A stretch of 55,807 nt of DNA, from positions 1-55,807 of the forward strand of contig NZ_JACEHH010000060.1 of assembly GCF_014154935.1 (NCBI RefSeq), given 5' to 3'. The notes under the pieces are model-generated. The model had not been told where the DNA came from, did not search any database, and saw nothing but the letters and a program-made list of their open reading frames with translations. The DNA comes from Stieleria mannarensis (GTDB lineage Bacteria; Planctomycetota; Planctomycetia; Pirellulales; Pirellulaceae). Below, in pieces: positions 47,851-55,773 of this stretch. Both the position numbers and the translations under genes were made by a program. Positions within the stretch are counted from its first letter, which is position 1; every line of letters begins with the position of its first letter.

Positions 47851-48100
47851 ACCCTCCCCGGAAGAGGTCGTGCGGTTTTTGGAAGAAACCCTCCTGGCAG
47901 GAGGGTCGAGCGCAGCGAGGGGAGGTCGAACGGTGAATCGCTGGACAAGCTTTTGTCCGCCGGTCGTGTCAAATCGCGGATCAACCCTCCCCGCGTCGTC
48001 GCTCACTCCTCCGCGACCCTCCCAAGGGGAGGGTGAAGTCGTAAACGCCTGTTAAATCAGAGGTTAAAAACCGCACGACCTCGGAAGGGAGGGTCGAGCG
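47851..48100. repeat. Large inverted repeat of the GGGAGGG intergenic family
   Basis: The left end (47851-47880, GAGGTCGTGCGGTTTTT) is inverted at the right end (48066-48082, AAAAACCGCACGACCTC). The interior contains the same 100-bp core as 13237-13330, in the opposite orientation. No gene is present in 47750-48464. Confidence 0.72.
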
Positions 48101-48190
48101 TAGCGAGGGGAGGGTCGATTCGTGATGCTTGCTTGCTTTCGAGCCACAAAGCCCCCTCCCTGGTCGCCCCGAATCCCAAGGACGCTTGAT

Positions 48191-48270
48191 GCCCACCGAT
48201 GGCAGCGCGAACCCACCGATGGGATGCGGTCGGCGATCCGTGGGTTCGCGCTGCTATCGGTGGGCTTTTT
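48191..48270. repeat. Long 30-bp-arm hairpin
   Basis: Arms 48191-48220 and 48236-48265 pair with two mismatches (GCCCACCGATGGCAGCGCG...), with a 15-nt loop, and five T residues follow on the plus strand. It could act as a terminator, but no plus-strand gene lies close upstream, so a dispersed palindromic element is more likely. Confidence 0.8.
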
Positions 48271-48464
48271 CGATTCCCCGATGACCACGCTGCCAAATGC
48301 CCCGCTCGTCAGCGCTGTGGTAAAGCATCCGCGCCAGCGAACCTGCCCCGTTGAGGTTTTTCCCGCACCCCGCTTGCTCGATGACTATCCGGCACCAACA
48401 GTCGGATAGGCAATTCAGACCGACACCGGAGCGTCGCCGAACAAGTGGCGAGAAACACGATGCG

Positions 48465-49535
48465 ATGAACGGATCAACTTCCATTCACAAAATGCGAGTT
48501 GGTCTGACCGTCCTGGTCTCCACCTGTTTGATCGCAATCGTCGGCTATGTCTTGGCGGGATGGTCGTACATCGACGCGCTCTACATGGTCGTGATCACCA
48601 TCTTCGGCGTCGGCTACGGGGAAGTGAACCCGGTGGACGACCCACGTCTAAAACTGTTCACGCTAGCGCTGATCATTTCGGGTTGCAGTTCAGCCATTTA
48701 CGTGCTCGGCGGCTTCGTCCAAATGATCGCCGAAGGAGAAATTCAACGGGCCTTAGGAGCCAGACGAATGAGCCAAGAAATCAATGCCTTGTCGGGCCAC
48801 GCGATCGTGTGTGGGTTTGGCCGCATGGGCCGAAACCTGATCCACGAACTCGACCACTTGGGCGTCAAGTTCGTCGTCATCGATTGCGATCCCGAACGTC
48901 TGGCCGATGCAGAACGGCACGGCACATTGGTGATTGCCGGAGACGCCGCACAGGAAGAGATCCTTCAGCAGGCCGGCATCGAGCGGGCCTCCGTGCTGGC
49001 GACCGTGTTGCCCAAAGACGCCGACAACGTCTTCGTCACCCTCACGGCGCGCGAGTTGTGTGAGAAGATTCAAATCATCGCGCGATGCGAGTGCCCGACG
49101 ACCGAGCGAAAACTGATCCGCAGCGGAGCCGATGGAGTCGTTTCACCGACGATGATCGGCGCGACACGGATCGCCCACCAGATCGCTTGCCCGACGGTCG
49201 AATCGATCGTGGAAAACAAGCAAGCCTTTAACCGACTCAACCAGGACCTGGACGTGTTCGGGTTGCGAATGGTCGAAATCGAAATCCACCAGGAATCGAT
49301 CTTCGTCGGCGCGACGATTCATGATCTGGAAACCAGCGGCGACGGAGCCACCGTGGTGGTCGCCGTCAAACGCGCCAACGGAGAAGTCATCAAAAACCCG
49401 AGGATGTGCGACGAAATCCACGGCAACGACAAGCTCGTCATGCTCTCTCACCAAGAAGACCTGGCGCCGCTGTGCGACGAACCCGTCTGTGCTCCGATCC
49501 AGGCCGCCGAACCGGCCGTCCCGTTGGCGGTCTAA
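48465..49535 (+). CDS. Potassium channel with RCK (TrkA-N/TrkA-C) domain
   Basis: Two membrane helices flank a pore helix and the filter GVGYGE (residues about 48-53), close to the K+ channel signature GVGYGD. The cytoplasmic part has a TrkA-N Rossmann fold (VCGFGRMGRNLIHEL, VVIDCDPERLADAERHGT) and a TrkA-C domain near residues 250-330. The start at ATG 48465 is used because the upstream frame extension lacks any features. Length is 356 residues. The RCK domain binds nucleotide or cations and gates the pore. The terminal filter residue is Glu instead of Asp. Confidence 0.88.
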   Translation: MNGSTSIHKMRVGLTVLVSTCLIAIVGYVLAGWSYIDALYMVVITIFGVGYGEVNPVDDPRLKLFTLALIISGCSSAIYVLGGFVQMIAEGEIQRALGARRMSQEINALSGHAIVCGFGRMGRNLIHELDHLGVKFVVIDCDPERLADAERHGTLVIAGDAAQEEILQQAGIERASVLATVLPKDADNVFVTLTARELCEKIQIIARCECPTTERKLIRSGADGVVSPTMIGATRIAHQIACPTVESIVENKQAFNRLNQDLDVFGLRMVEIEIHQESIFVGATIHDLETSGDGATVVVAVKRANGEVIKNPRMCDEIHGNDKLVMLSHQEDLAPLCDEPVCAPIQAAEPAVPLAV

Positions 49536-49554
49536 CCGGTGGCGTTCCCGTGCC

Positions 49555-49579
49555 GTAGCGACGCTCGCCAGAGCATGGC
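49555..49579 (+). repeat. REP-like palindrome, family 2 (single copy)
   Basis: GTAGCGACGCTCGCCAGAGC followed by ATGGC matches family 2, with the same CTC-GCCA-GAG hairpin core. It lies 20 bp after the K+ channel gene. Confidence 0.7.
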
Positions 49580-49650
49580 GATTCGGCGATCGAGAAAGCT
49601 TCAGTTCCGTACGTTCATCGACGGTTCAGCCGTCTGACGCCACCCCCATC

Positions 49651-49688
49651 GTCCTGCCCCGTATCATTCTGCCCCGTATCATTCTGCC
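49651..49688. repeat. ATCATTCTGCCCC tandem units
   Basis: Three copies of a CCCCGTATCATTCTG-type 15-bp unit occur in a 470-bp spacer (49536-50005) that shows no credible gene. Confidence 0.7.
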
Positions 49689-50005
49689 ATTCCTCTCCAG
49701 ACTCCCACCGACACTGAAGAGCCGATCCGGAAGTCATGTGACGCAGTTTTTACACCCCAATGCAAAATCTTCCGCGTCGGGTGCGGCGGTGTGACAAGTT
49801 TCACGGCCCGTTTGCGAGTTTTTCATTCTACTGCAGCCCACTGAAGTCCCGCTCGATCGGCGCCAGCAAGCTCCATCGGGGAGCCATGTTTCACGGCAAA
49901 TGCCACCGACCTACGATCCGGCACCGATCTTGCACTGCAGTCCGCAAAGAAACTAACACGCAATCAGACTCCCGGGTTTCGACACCCCCAAACATCGATG
50001 GTCCC

Positions 50006-50980
50006 ATGTCACGCCAGCTCGTCACCACCGCCTTCGCAACGTTCTGCTTCGTTTTCCTTGATCAAGGCGTCAGCCAAGCCCAGTCCGGTTCCGCCATGAC
50101 CCGGCTGCGGCCGATCGGATCGGCGAGTGCCGTGGACCGATTCCAAAACCAGAGTTCGGTGCCGACCACGAACGTCGCGATGCGTGCCCAGCAGCCGCGT
50201 CCGGCGGTGATTCGAAATGAGACCGCGTACTGGCAATCGGGACGTGAAGTGACCTCCGGCTCACCTTCGATTCGGCCAGTCTCCACCGGCCCGTCTCCGG
50301 TCCGCCAAACGGTGTGGATGCAATCCGGATTTGACGCGCCGCCGCTGGGCGATTCGGGGATGTCGTTGCCGGGGACCGCCCCCAACGCAGGCCTTCCCCA
50401 ACCCGAACCACCGGGCCAGAGCGTTCAACCCGGCCAAGGCGCAGCGATTCCCAATTCGGCGCCCTATCCCGACGCGACCACGGCACCGCCGCGTGCCCTG
50501 CCCGCGCCCAGCAACACCTACGCGCCCTCGCCATCGGACCTGGACCAGATCCCGCAACCCTCATTGGAAACCAACGCGTTTGCCAGGATGGACAACTGTC
50601 GGCTGATCACGCCGCCGAGCACCTACATGGCGGCCAGTGCATTCGGCGGCGGCTGCGGGCAGTTGATGCCGGTGACGTATACATCATCCGGTTGCGGGGC
50701 GGTCACCCAGGTCCCGATGACCCAAGCGCCGATCATTCAATCCCCGGCCACCCTGCCAGCGGAAATCCCCTCGACGGCAACCATCCCGCCGGTTTCAGTG
50801 CTCCCGCCGACGACCACCCAGCCGCTGGCGCTACCGAGTTCGGCGGCCCCGGCGCGCTCGCTGATCACGTTGGGGCAACAGAATTACATGGTGCAAGTCG
50901 GCCAAGGGCTATGGGGCCAACCGGTCGCCTACGTCCCCGGCCAGGGCATCCGCAACTGGATCCGTTACCTGTTCCCCTAG
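50006..50980 (+). CDS. Secreted Pro/Gln-rich protein of unknown function
   Basis: The protein starts at ATG 50006 with a signal peptide (QLVTTAFATFCFVFLDQGVSQA), although the reading frame is open for 82 codons upstream. The mature part is low-complexity, rich in Pro, Ser, Thr, Gln and Ala, with no catalytic motifs. The end (LITLGQQNYMVQVGQGLWGQPVAYVPGQGIRNWIRYLFP) is more ordered and probably a conserved C-terminal motif; only part of it is quoted here as GQNYMV-like pattern with RNWIRYLFP. Length is 324 residues. It may be an envelope-associated protein of a planctomycete-specific group. Confidence 0.6.
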   Translation: MSRQLVTTAFATFCFVFLDQGVSQAQSGSAMTRLRPIGSASAVDRFQNQSSVPTTNVAMRAQQPRPAVIRNETAYWQSGREVTSGSPSIRPVSTGPSPVRQTVWMQSGFDAPPLGDSGMSLPGTAPNAGLPQPEPPGQSVQPGQGAAIPNSAPYPDATTAPPRALPAPSNTYAPSPSDLDQIPQPSLETNAFARMDNCRLITPPSTYMAASAFGGGCGQLMPVTYTSSGCGAVTQVPMTQAPIIQSPATLPAEIPSTATIPPVSVLPPTTTQPLALPSSAAPARSLITLGQQNYMVQVGQGLWGQPVAYVPGQGIRNWIRYLFP

Positions 50981-51105
50981 TCAGACCGGAAAACTGGCAG
51001 CAAAGCCCACTCCCGGCTTGCACATTCCCAGTTCACTCGATAATCTACCCGCCGCTGAATGAGCGAACCTCGGCCGACCGAGACCGCTCATTCAGAATGA
51101 ACCAA

Positions 51106-51190
51106 GCGGATGTGGCGGAACTGGCAGACGCGCTAGATTCAGGTTCTAGTCCTCGATAAGAGGGTGGAGGTTCAAATCCTCTCATCCGCA
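51106..51190 (+). tRNA. tRNA-Leu(CAG)
   Basis: An 85-nt class II tRNA folds with acceptor GCGGATG/CATCCGC, anticodon loop TTCAGGT (anticodon CAG), a long variable arm and T-arm GAGGTTCAAATCCTC. The discriminator is A and the CCA is not encoded. It borders the integrase remnant and is the likely insertion target of an element. Confidence 0.97.
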
Positions 51191-51201
51191 CTGGATTTCC
51201 C

Positions 51202-51238
51202 AGGGCTTCAGCGAATAATTCGCTGAAGCCCTTTTTTT
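51202..51238 (+). terminator. Terminator after tRNA-Leu
   Basis: A 13-bp perfect stem (51202-51214 with 51220-51232), a 5-nt loop and seven T residues lie 12 bp after the tRNA. Confidence 0.93.
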
Positions 51239-51310
51239 ATGGCTTCCCAAATCGCGACCAGAACGCGACCAGCGTGGCGGTTGCATGTCACTTGCATGGG
51301 AGTCACTTCA

Positions 51311-52066
51311 ATGGCCGGTCTTGAAGTCCGAAACGGTCGCTACAACCTCATCCTTCGCTTCGGCGGCAAACGGTTTGTCCGGTCGCTCAAGACGACTGAC
51401 GAAGACACCGCATTGGCAAAGAAGCTGCGTGTCGAAAAGAACGTCAAGCTCGTCGAATCGGGTCGGTTGACCATCCCCGAAGGCTCGGACGTTGTCACCT
51501 TCCTGCTCTCCGACGGCAAGTTGAATCACAAGCCCGTTGCAACCGCCTCGCTGACCATCCCTCAGTTATTCGCCGCCTTCTGGGCTGCGATGCCGGACGG
51601 CAACCTCGAAGCCGGAACGGTCAAGATGATGAAGATCCACCAGCGGCATCTGGAACGCGTCCTCGGCAAGCGTCAAGTCGCACAGAACCTCTCCTCGTCC
51701 GACCTTCAGACGTACATTACCAAACGTTCGAAAGCGAAAACACGTCAGGGCGGAACCGTCGGAGGTGCGACCATCAAGAAAGAAATTGTCACTCTCAACT
51801 CCGTCTGGAAATGGGCGGTAAGTGCTGGGAAGCTCCACGGTCCCTTGCCCAAGAATGATCTCCGCTACCCGAAGTCGAAGGAGCTTCCGGTTTTCCAAAC
51901 CTGGGACGAGATCGAGCGGCAGATCGCGTCCGGAGCTTCGGATGAACTTTGGGACGCACTGTACCTGGATCTCGCCCAAATCAAGGAGCTCCTGTCGTAT
52001 GTCAAAAAGAACGCGGCCCACCCATTCGTCTACCCCGAGAGAAAACGAGCGCATCACCCGTTTTGA
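51311..52066 (+). pseudogene. Truncated tyrosine recombinase (integrase) next to tRNA-Leu
   Basis: GGGAG lies 8 nt before the ATG. The visible 251 codons cover the N-terminal arm-binding part (GLEVRNGRYNLILRFGGK), the SAM-like core-binding domain (SLTIPQLFAAFW to VWKWAVS) and the first residues of the catalytic domain (KKNAAHPFVYP). The frame then runs into unrelated sequence at about 52032-52036 and stops, so the conserved Arg, His-x-x-Arg and Tyr catalytic residues are missing. It should be inactive. Its position beside tRNA-Leu matches integration into a tRNA 3' end. Confidence 0.85.
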
Positions 52067-52538
52067 CTTCAATTGAATGACGCCCATTTCGTGATGCGTC
52101 AACAACGTGTTCGAAAACGCCGCGGCCATCTGCGACAAAGATGACTCGGTCGGAGTAATCATGTGAGTGGAACGGCAGATCATGTGTATTCGCTTGGAAA
52201 TGTAGTCGGAGTAAGGCGTCCTTGTCGTCCTCTTTCAAGATTTCCGATGCACGCCAAATTCCTCCGCTGATCGTTTCCACGTCCTCAAAGGGTGACTCCA
52301 GATTGAGTGGGTACTCGTTGCAGAGCGACTTGACCTGCTGTCGCAGGTCCCCAAGTTCAGCGTGACGAAAGTCGGAGCAGTGAGCACAGATTCCATCTGG
52401 ATACCGGCCTGCCCTTATGTCAGCGTTCAGGCCATCAGTGATTTCTCGACACAAGCGAAACAAATTCATCAAAGCACCCTGCCAAGTGACCGGTGCTGAG
52501 ACACGAGAAAGAACTCGGAAAACAGATGGGGCGATCAT
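52002..52538 (-). pseudogene. Truncated cupin-domain protein
   Basis: The C-terminal half (LPFHSHDYSDRVIFVADGRG, VKTGDALVFSRG) resembles a cupin barrel with HxH metal ligands. The N-terminal about 90 residues hold a CAHC motif and no recognised domain. After LVFSRG the frame continues into the antisense of the integrase and stops, so the natural 3' end is lost. The start at ATG 52538 is chosen as the first ATG after the neighbouring divergent gene start. It may once have been a cupin-type regulator or enzyme. Confidence 0.6.
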
Positions 52539-52589
52539 GTTGATTTGGGGGGTCGTGGATGCGATCGTGATCAAACGGGAAGGTGAATC

Positions 52590-53186
52590 TTGGAACCGAA
52601 CAAGGAACAAACTCGCAGAAACCTGTCGCGGAGAGAGCGGATCGACGTCCTCTTCGCCGAATACGATTCGCTCAACCAGTTGCTGCGGTTTCGATTGACG
52701 GCGATGGATCGACGATTGCCGGTCGCTGTGACCTTCATGGCGGCCACGATCGCGGCAGTGCTGACTCTGCCGTTGAAACTGCAATTGGCTGTTTTGATCG
52801 CAACACCATCGGCCATTCTTTGGATTGGCCGGACGACCGTCCAACACGCCAGGGCGAAGGAAGACAACCTTCGTCGCATCAGTGAGATCGAACAGCACGT
52901 CAACGAGATTGCTGGCGAGGAGCTCCTCTTGTTCCAATCTCGACATCCAAATCGGGCCGCGACCGTCGGCGGAAGGACAGGAATGTCTGTCGTCTTTGCG
53001 ACGACACTAAACTCACTCTTGATGTTGCTGGTTTGTGTAGCGCTATTCGGCGGGGAACACGGCCAAGTGGCCCAATTCCTGTACCTGGTATTTGTCGGAG
53101 CGATTGCTTGGGACCTGATCATGGGTGCAGTTCATCTGAACAGGTACGTGTACCAGAGGCGTCCGGTCATTCTGTTGGAAAACTGA
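52590..53186 (+). CDS. Small multi-pass membrane protein of unknown function
   Basis: The 198-residue protein has a charged N-terminal helix (RRERIDVLFAEYDSLNQLLR), two hydrophobic segments near residues 47-80, a central coiled-coil-like stretch (EIEQHVNEIAGEELLLFQSR) and two more hydrophobic segments near residues 130-175. I do not recognise the family; the arrangement of paired membrane helices around a helical linker is common in accessory-region effectors, but that is only context. It sits in the integrase-associated tract, divergent from the cupin remnant. Confidence 0.6.
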   Translation: MEPNKEQTRRNLSRRERIDVLFAEYDSLNQLLRFRLTAMDRRLPVAVTFMAATIAAVLTLPLKLQLAVLIATPSAILWIGRTTVQHARAKEDNLRRISEIEQHVNEIAGEELLLFQSRHPNRAATVGGRTGMSVVFATTLNSLLMLLVCVALFGGEHGQVAQFLYLVFVGAIAWDLIMGAVHLNRYVYQRRPVILLEN

Positions 53187-53195
53187 CGAAGTATT

Positions 53196-53235
53196 CACAC
53201 TCATAGTGTGTAGCCAAAATAGCCACTTATAAGTG
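53196..53235. promoter_or_regulatory. Twin palindromes upstream of the XRE regulator
   Basis: CACACTCATAGTGTG (53196-53210) is a perfect 6-bp-arm palindrome and CACTTATAAGTG (53224-53235) a perfect 12-bp one; centres are about 26 bp apart. The layout and ACTnATAGT-like core resemble the paired operators (C-boxes) of restriction-modification controller proteins. The second site ends 11 bp before the regulator ATG, which fits autoregulation. Confidence 0.65.
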
Positions 53236-53246
53236 TGATGTAAAGG

Positions 53247-53459
53247 ATGGCTGCAAAAGAAATCCTTTCAAAAGTTGGAAAACGCGTCCGCGACCTACGG
53301 GAAGCAAAGGGCTGGTCGCAAGAGGAGCTCGGGTTCCAAAGTGGCCTTCACCGAAACTACGTCGGAGGAGTCGAACGCGGTGAACGAAATCTCGCGTTGA
53401 TAAACTTGGAGAAGTTGGCAACGGCACTCGGGGTTCGCGCTCGAGATCTTCTGCCCTAG
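53247..53459 (+). CDS. XRE-family HTH regulator, controller-protein-like
   Basis: The 70-residue protein is almost entirely one helix-turn-helix domain: VGKRVRDLREAKGWSQEELG then HRNYVGGVERGERNLALINL, with a C-terminal LATALGVRARDLL. It resembles C proteins that control restriction-modification genes. No restriction enzyme or methylase is visible downstream; the next gene is a RadC-like gene on the other strand. The ATG directly follows AAAGG, so leaderless or weak initiation is possible. Upstream palindromes suggest it binds its own promoter. Confidence 0.85.
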   Translation: MAAKEILSKVGKRVRDLREAKGWSQEELGFQSGLHRNYVGGVERGERNLALINLEKLATALGVRARDLLP

Positions 53460-53483
53460 CCCGAGCCATCCTGTCTCCGGAAG

Positions 53484-54062
53484 CTATCGCGACTCTCGGA
53501 TCGAAAGGACTTCGCCGGTCCCATCCCCATGAATGATGTGGTCGAGAACCGTGATCCCGAGGAGTTTTCCCGCATCCGTCAGACGATCCGTGACTTCGAC
53601 GTCCTCCCGGCTCGGCGTCGTATTTCCAGATGGATGGTTGTGTGAAAGGATCACTGCCGAAGAGCCTTCAATGATCGCTGGTTTGAAAACTTCTCTTGGG
53701 TGAACAAGTGAAGCATCAAGAGTCCCGACCGTCACCCGAACCACGCACTGTACGCGGTGCTTGGTGTCGAGACAGGCAACAACAAACTGCTCTTGATCCC
53801 AGGCCGGATTGTCCTTCCAGTATTGCCTGAAAAACTCTCTCGACTCGATGGTGCTCGTCAGACATGGTCGCCCGTTCAACGGTCTCTCATAGATGAGCGA
53901 GACCCGTTTTACGGAGCCGTACAGCGATGCGTCGACCTCGCTGCCAGGCGACAGTCCTGCCGTCGCAAGATCACGCTCACGGCTATCAAATTCTGCTGCC
54001 TCAAACTCGAAAAATTGCTGCATCAACATACTCACGGTCCATTTGAACCACGAGGATGTCAC
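53484..54062 (-). CDS. RadC/JAB-domain protein
   Basis: The C-terminal 120 residues form a JAB/MPN metalloprotease-like domain of the RadC type, with the metal-binding HNHPSGNTTPSREDVEVT motif and a downstream GITVLDHIIHG. RadC-like proteins are frequent on mobile elements and their activity is uncertain. The full frame starts at a GTG (54062); ATG codons 11 and 13 are equally possible starts and no clear ribosome-binding site decides. Length is up to 192 residues. It is convergent with the XRE gene, 24 bp apart. Confidence 0.83.
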   Translation of the reverse strand: MTSSWFKWTVSMLMQQFFEFEAAEFDSRERDLATAGLSPGSEVDASLYGSVKRVSLIYERPLNGRPCLTSTIESREFFRQYWKDNPAWDQEQFVVACLDTKHRVQCVVRVTVGTLDASLVHPREVFKPAIIEGSSAVILSHNHPSGNTTPSREDVEVTDRLTDAGKLLGITVLDHIIHGDGTGEVLSIRESR

Positions 54063-54209
54063 GAGGTAGACGTCTAATCAAAAATTCTTTGACCCCACCG
54101 ATCTGCTCAAATCCGCAGCGACCTTCGAAACTTAAGTCGACTGCTCGGCTAGAATAGGACTGCGCTCAATTGCGTTCGGTCTCCACTATTTGCGAGGTGA
54201 AACTCCGAA

Positions 54210-54764
54210 ATGAACGATCCTGAACCAGAATCGATCAAGCTCACTGCACTTCAGCCAGGTCCCATTCGGCACGAGTCGCTATCTTTAGAACTTCTCGACC
54301 AAGTTCAAGCTGTGTACGACCTGATCGGTCCATTCCTGGGCACAACACTTGAGCGGTTCGAGCTGAACCTCATGCGAGATTCTGACCCTGAGCAAGAGGT
54401 CGCGATTTGGTACAGCATCACTGCGGCATGGATTTCGTATCACGACAAATACCTTGGCGCTGCACTTTTAACCGACGACGAGGAAGAGAAACTGATTGCT
54501 GCGTTGATCGCGATTTCAACAGGAGCCAATGACATAAACCGCTTCGGCGTCCCTGAACCAGTTGGGCAGCTGTTACTCAACTGCTACGACCAACTCGGTG
54601 CGGAATGCCCGCAGATAGAGCAGATACGGAAACTTGGCATGCCTGGAGCTTGGGACAGAATACGGTACAGAAAAACACTCATTGGCAAACCTGAACGCAA
54701 ATCATTGCCGAGCAAGCACTTGAAACGATGTGCCTCGAGTTCTTGCCACCGAAGCGAAATCTGA
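54210..54764 (+). CDS. Hypothetical protein of the accessory tract
   Basis: The ATG at 54210 follows GAGGTG by about 10 nt. The 184-residue protein is helical, acidic in the first half and basic at the end (RYRKTLIGKPERKSLPSKH), without signal peptide or membrane helix. Codon use appears less GC-rich than in the core genes, consistent with acquisition. I do not recognise the family. Confidence 0.6.
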   Translation: MNDPEPESIKLTALQPGPIRHESLSLELLDQVQAVYDLIGPFLGTTLERFELNLMRDSDPEQEVAIWYSITAAWISYHDKYLGAALLTDDEEEKLIAALIAISTGANDINRFGVPEPVGQLLLNCYDQLGAECPQIEQIRKLGMPGAWDRIRYRKTLIGKPERKSLPSKHLKRCASSSCHRSEI

Positions 54765-54878
54765 ACAGGAAGGTGAATTTTTGCGAAACACCGCGATTTC
54801 CGCCATTTCCTAGAGGCAGAATTAAAGGAGAGCATCGGTCACCTGGATCGACAATCGCGTCAGGCCCTCGCGGCAACG

Positions 54879-54908
54879 AAAAAAGGGGTGACTCGCTAGA
54901 GCCACTCC
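54879..54908 (-). terminator. Terminator after the CAP-domain gene
   Basis: On the minus strand a 10-bp imperfect stem (GGAGTGGCTC with GAGTCACCCC) and a 4-nt loop precede six T residues, 43 bp after the stop codon. The same hairpin recurs at 55707-55734. Confidence 0.8.
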
Positions 54909-54951
54909 TTGGATCTTTATGAGCGGTGTCGAAGACATCAGGCCGATTCTT

Positions 54952-55527
54952 TCAATCAGTCCCAAACATTTGCACTGCGTATCCGGCTCCGTTCCCTGGA
55001 CAGACACCGACACCCATATAAGTGTGTGAAGAATTTAGGATGTTTGCACGGTGGCCAGGTGAGTCCATCCATCGACGCACATGTAGTTCAGCAGTCTGCA
55101 TAACATTCAGGTTTTGGTATTGCCACTGATAGAGCATGTCGATGTTCTCAGCCCAACCGCGACGAGTTGAGTAGCCATTGGCTTGTAGCCTTTGTCCCGG
55201 AGTTCGCCCGTCGACATTGTGTCCATACCGACCAGTGTTGGCCATATACCGAGCAAATCCGCCAGCCGTCGACGCCAGAATTTGGTCCCTTCGGAATGGC
55301 GGAAGTCCATGCCTGCGTCGCTCGATATTCGTGAAATAATGAATGGCCTCTGGCAGAGACAAGTTTGGTTTCGAACGCCGATTGATGCGTTCCGGCGGCT
55401 GAATTCGACGCTCGACTTCTTTGAGTGGATTCCAGCCAGCCTGCACCGCATGTCCAGAACCAGCTACGATGATAAGAACAGCTGCAGCCGAAACGAATTC
55501 CATAGTAAAATTTCGCACCCGCGTCAT
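54952..55527 (-). CDS. Secreted CAP-domain (SCP/PR-1-like) protein
   Basis: After a signal peptide (FVSAAAVLIIVAGSGHAVQA), the CAP domain has its usual elements: HYFTNIERRRHGLPPFRRD, GRYGHNVDG with the first His, GWAENI with the Glu, and SPGHRANILNSSHTYMGVG with the second His. Length is 191 residues. Bacterial CAP proteins are secreted and may bind metal, lipid or cell-wall material; activity is not known. Two in-frame ATGs (residues 1 and 9) precede the signal peptide. It is flanked by identical terminators on both sides. Confidence 0.9.
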   Translation of the reverse strand: MTRVRNFTMEFVSAAAVLIIVAGSGHAVQAGWNPLKEVERRIQPPERINRRSKPNLSLPEAIHYFTNIERRRHGLPPFRRDQILASTAGGFARYMANTGRYGHNVDGRTPGQRLQANGYSTRRGWAENIDMLYQWQYQNLNVMQTAELHVRRWMDSPGHRANILNSSHTYMGVGVCPGNGAGYAVQMFGTD

Positions 55528-55706
55528 TGAACGTACCTAAGGGTAAGTGGTGGCACCTCCGTGCTTTACAGAACCAAGTTGCAGGCAACTCCGACGCCTG
55601 ACTGTTGACTTCCCGAACGACGGCTCCGATTTGCGGGGTCAATTCCGGGAGAATCCGGAAAGTTTTCCCGAGCGTCGCTTTCCGTAGTCTGCGGATCAGC
55701 AACGAG

Positions 55707-55734
55707 AAAAGGGGTGACTCGCTTGAGCCACCCC
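55707..55734 (-). terminator. Second copy of the terminator hairpin
   Basis: GGGGTGGCTC and GAGTCACCCC form a 10-bp stem with one wobble pair around AAGC, followed by TTTT on the minus strand. It would end a minus-strand gene entering from beyond the window. Confidence 0.75.
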
Positions 55735-55773
55735 CCTTTGGTTCATTTTGTCCGTTCACGGTTCAGCCGCTCG

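Noticed and set aside
51239..51310. Earlier start for the integrase remnant
   Set aside because: The ATG at 51239 directly follows the tRNA terminator and lacks a ribosome-binding site, while 51311 has GGGAG at 8 nt.
52538..52946. Upstream part of the minus-strand frame containing the cupin remnant
   Set aside because: It is antisense to the membrane protein gene at 52590 and reads as Arg/Gln-rich shadow sequence.
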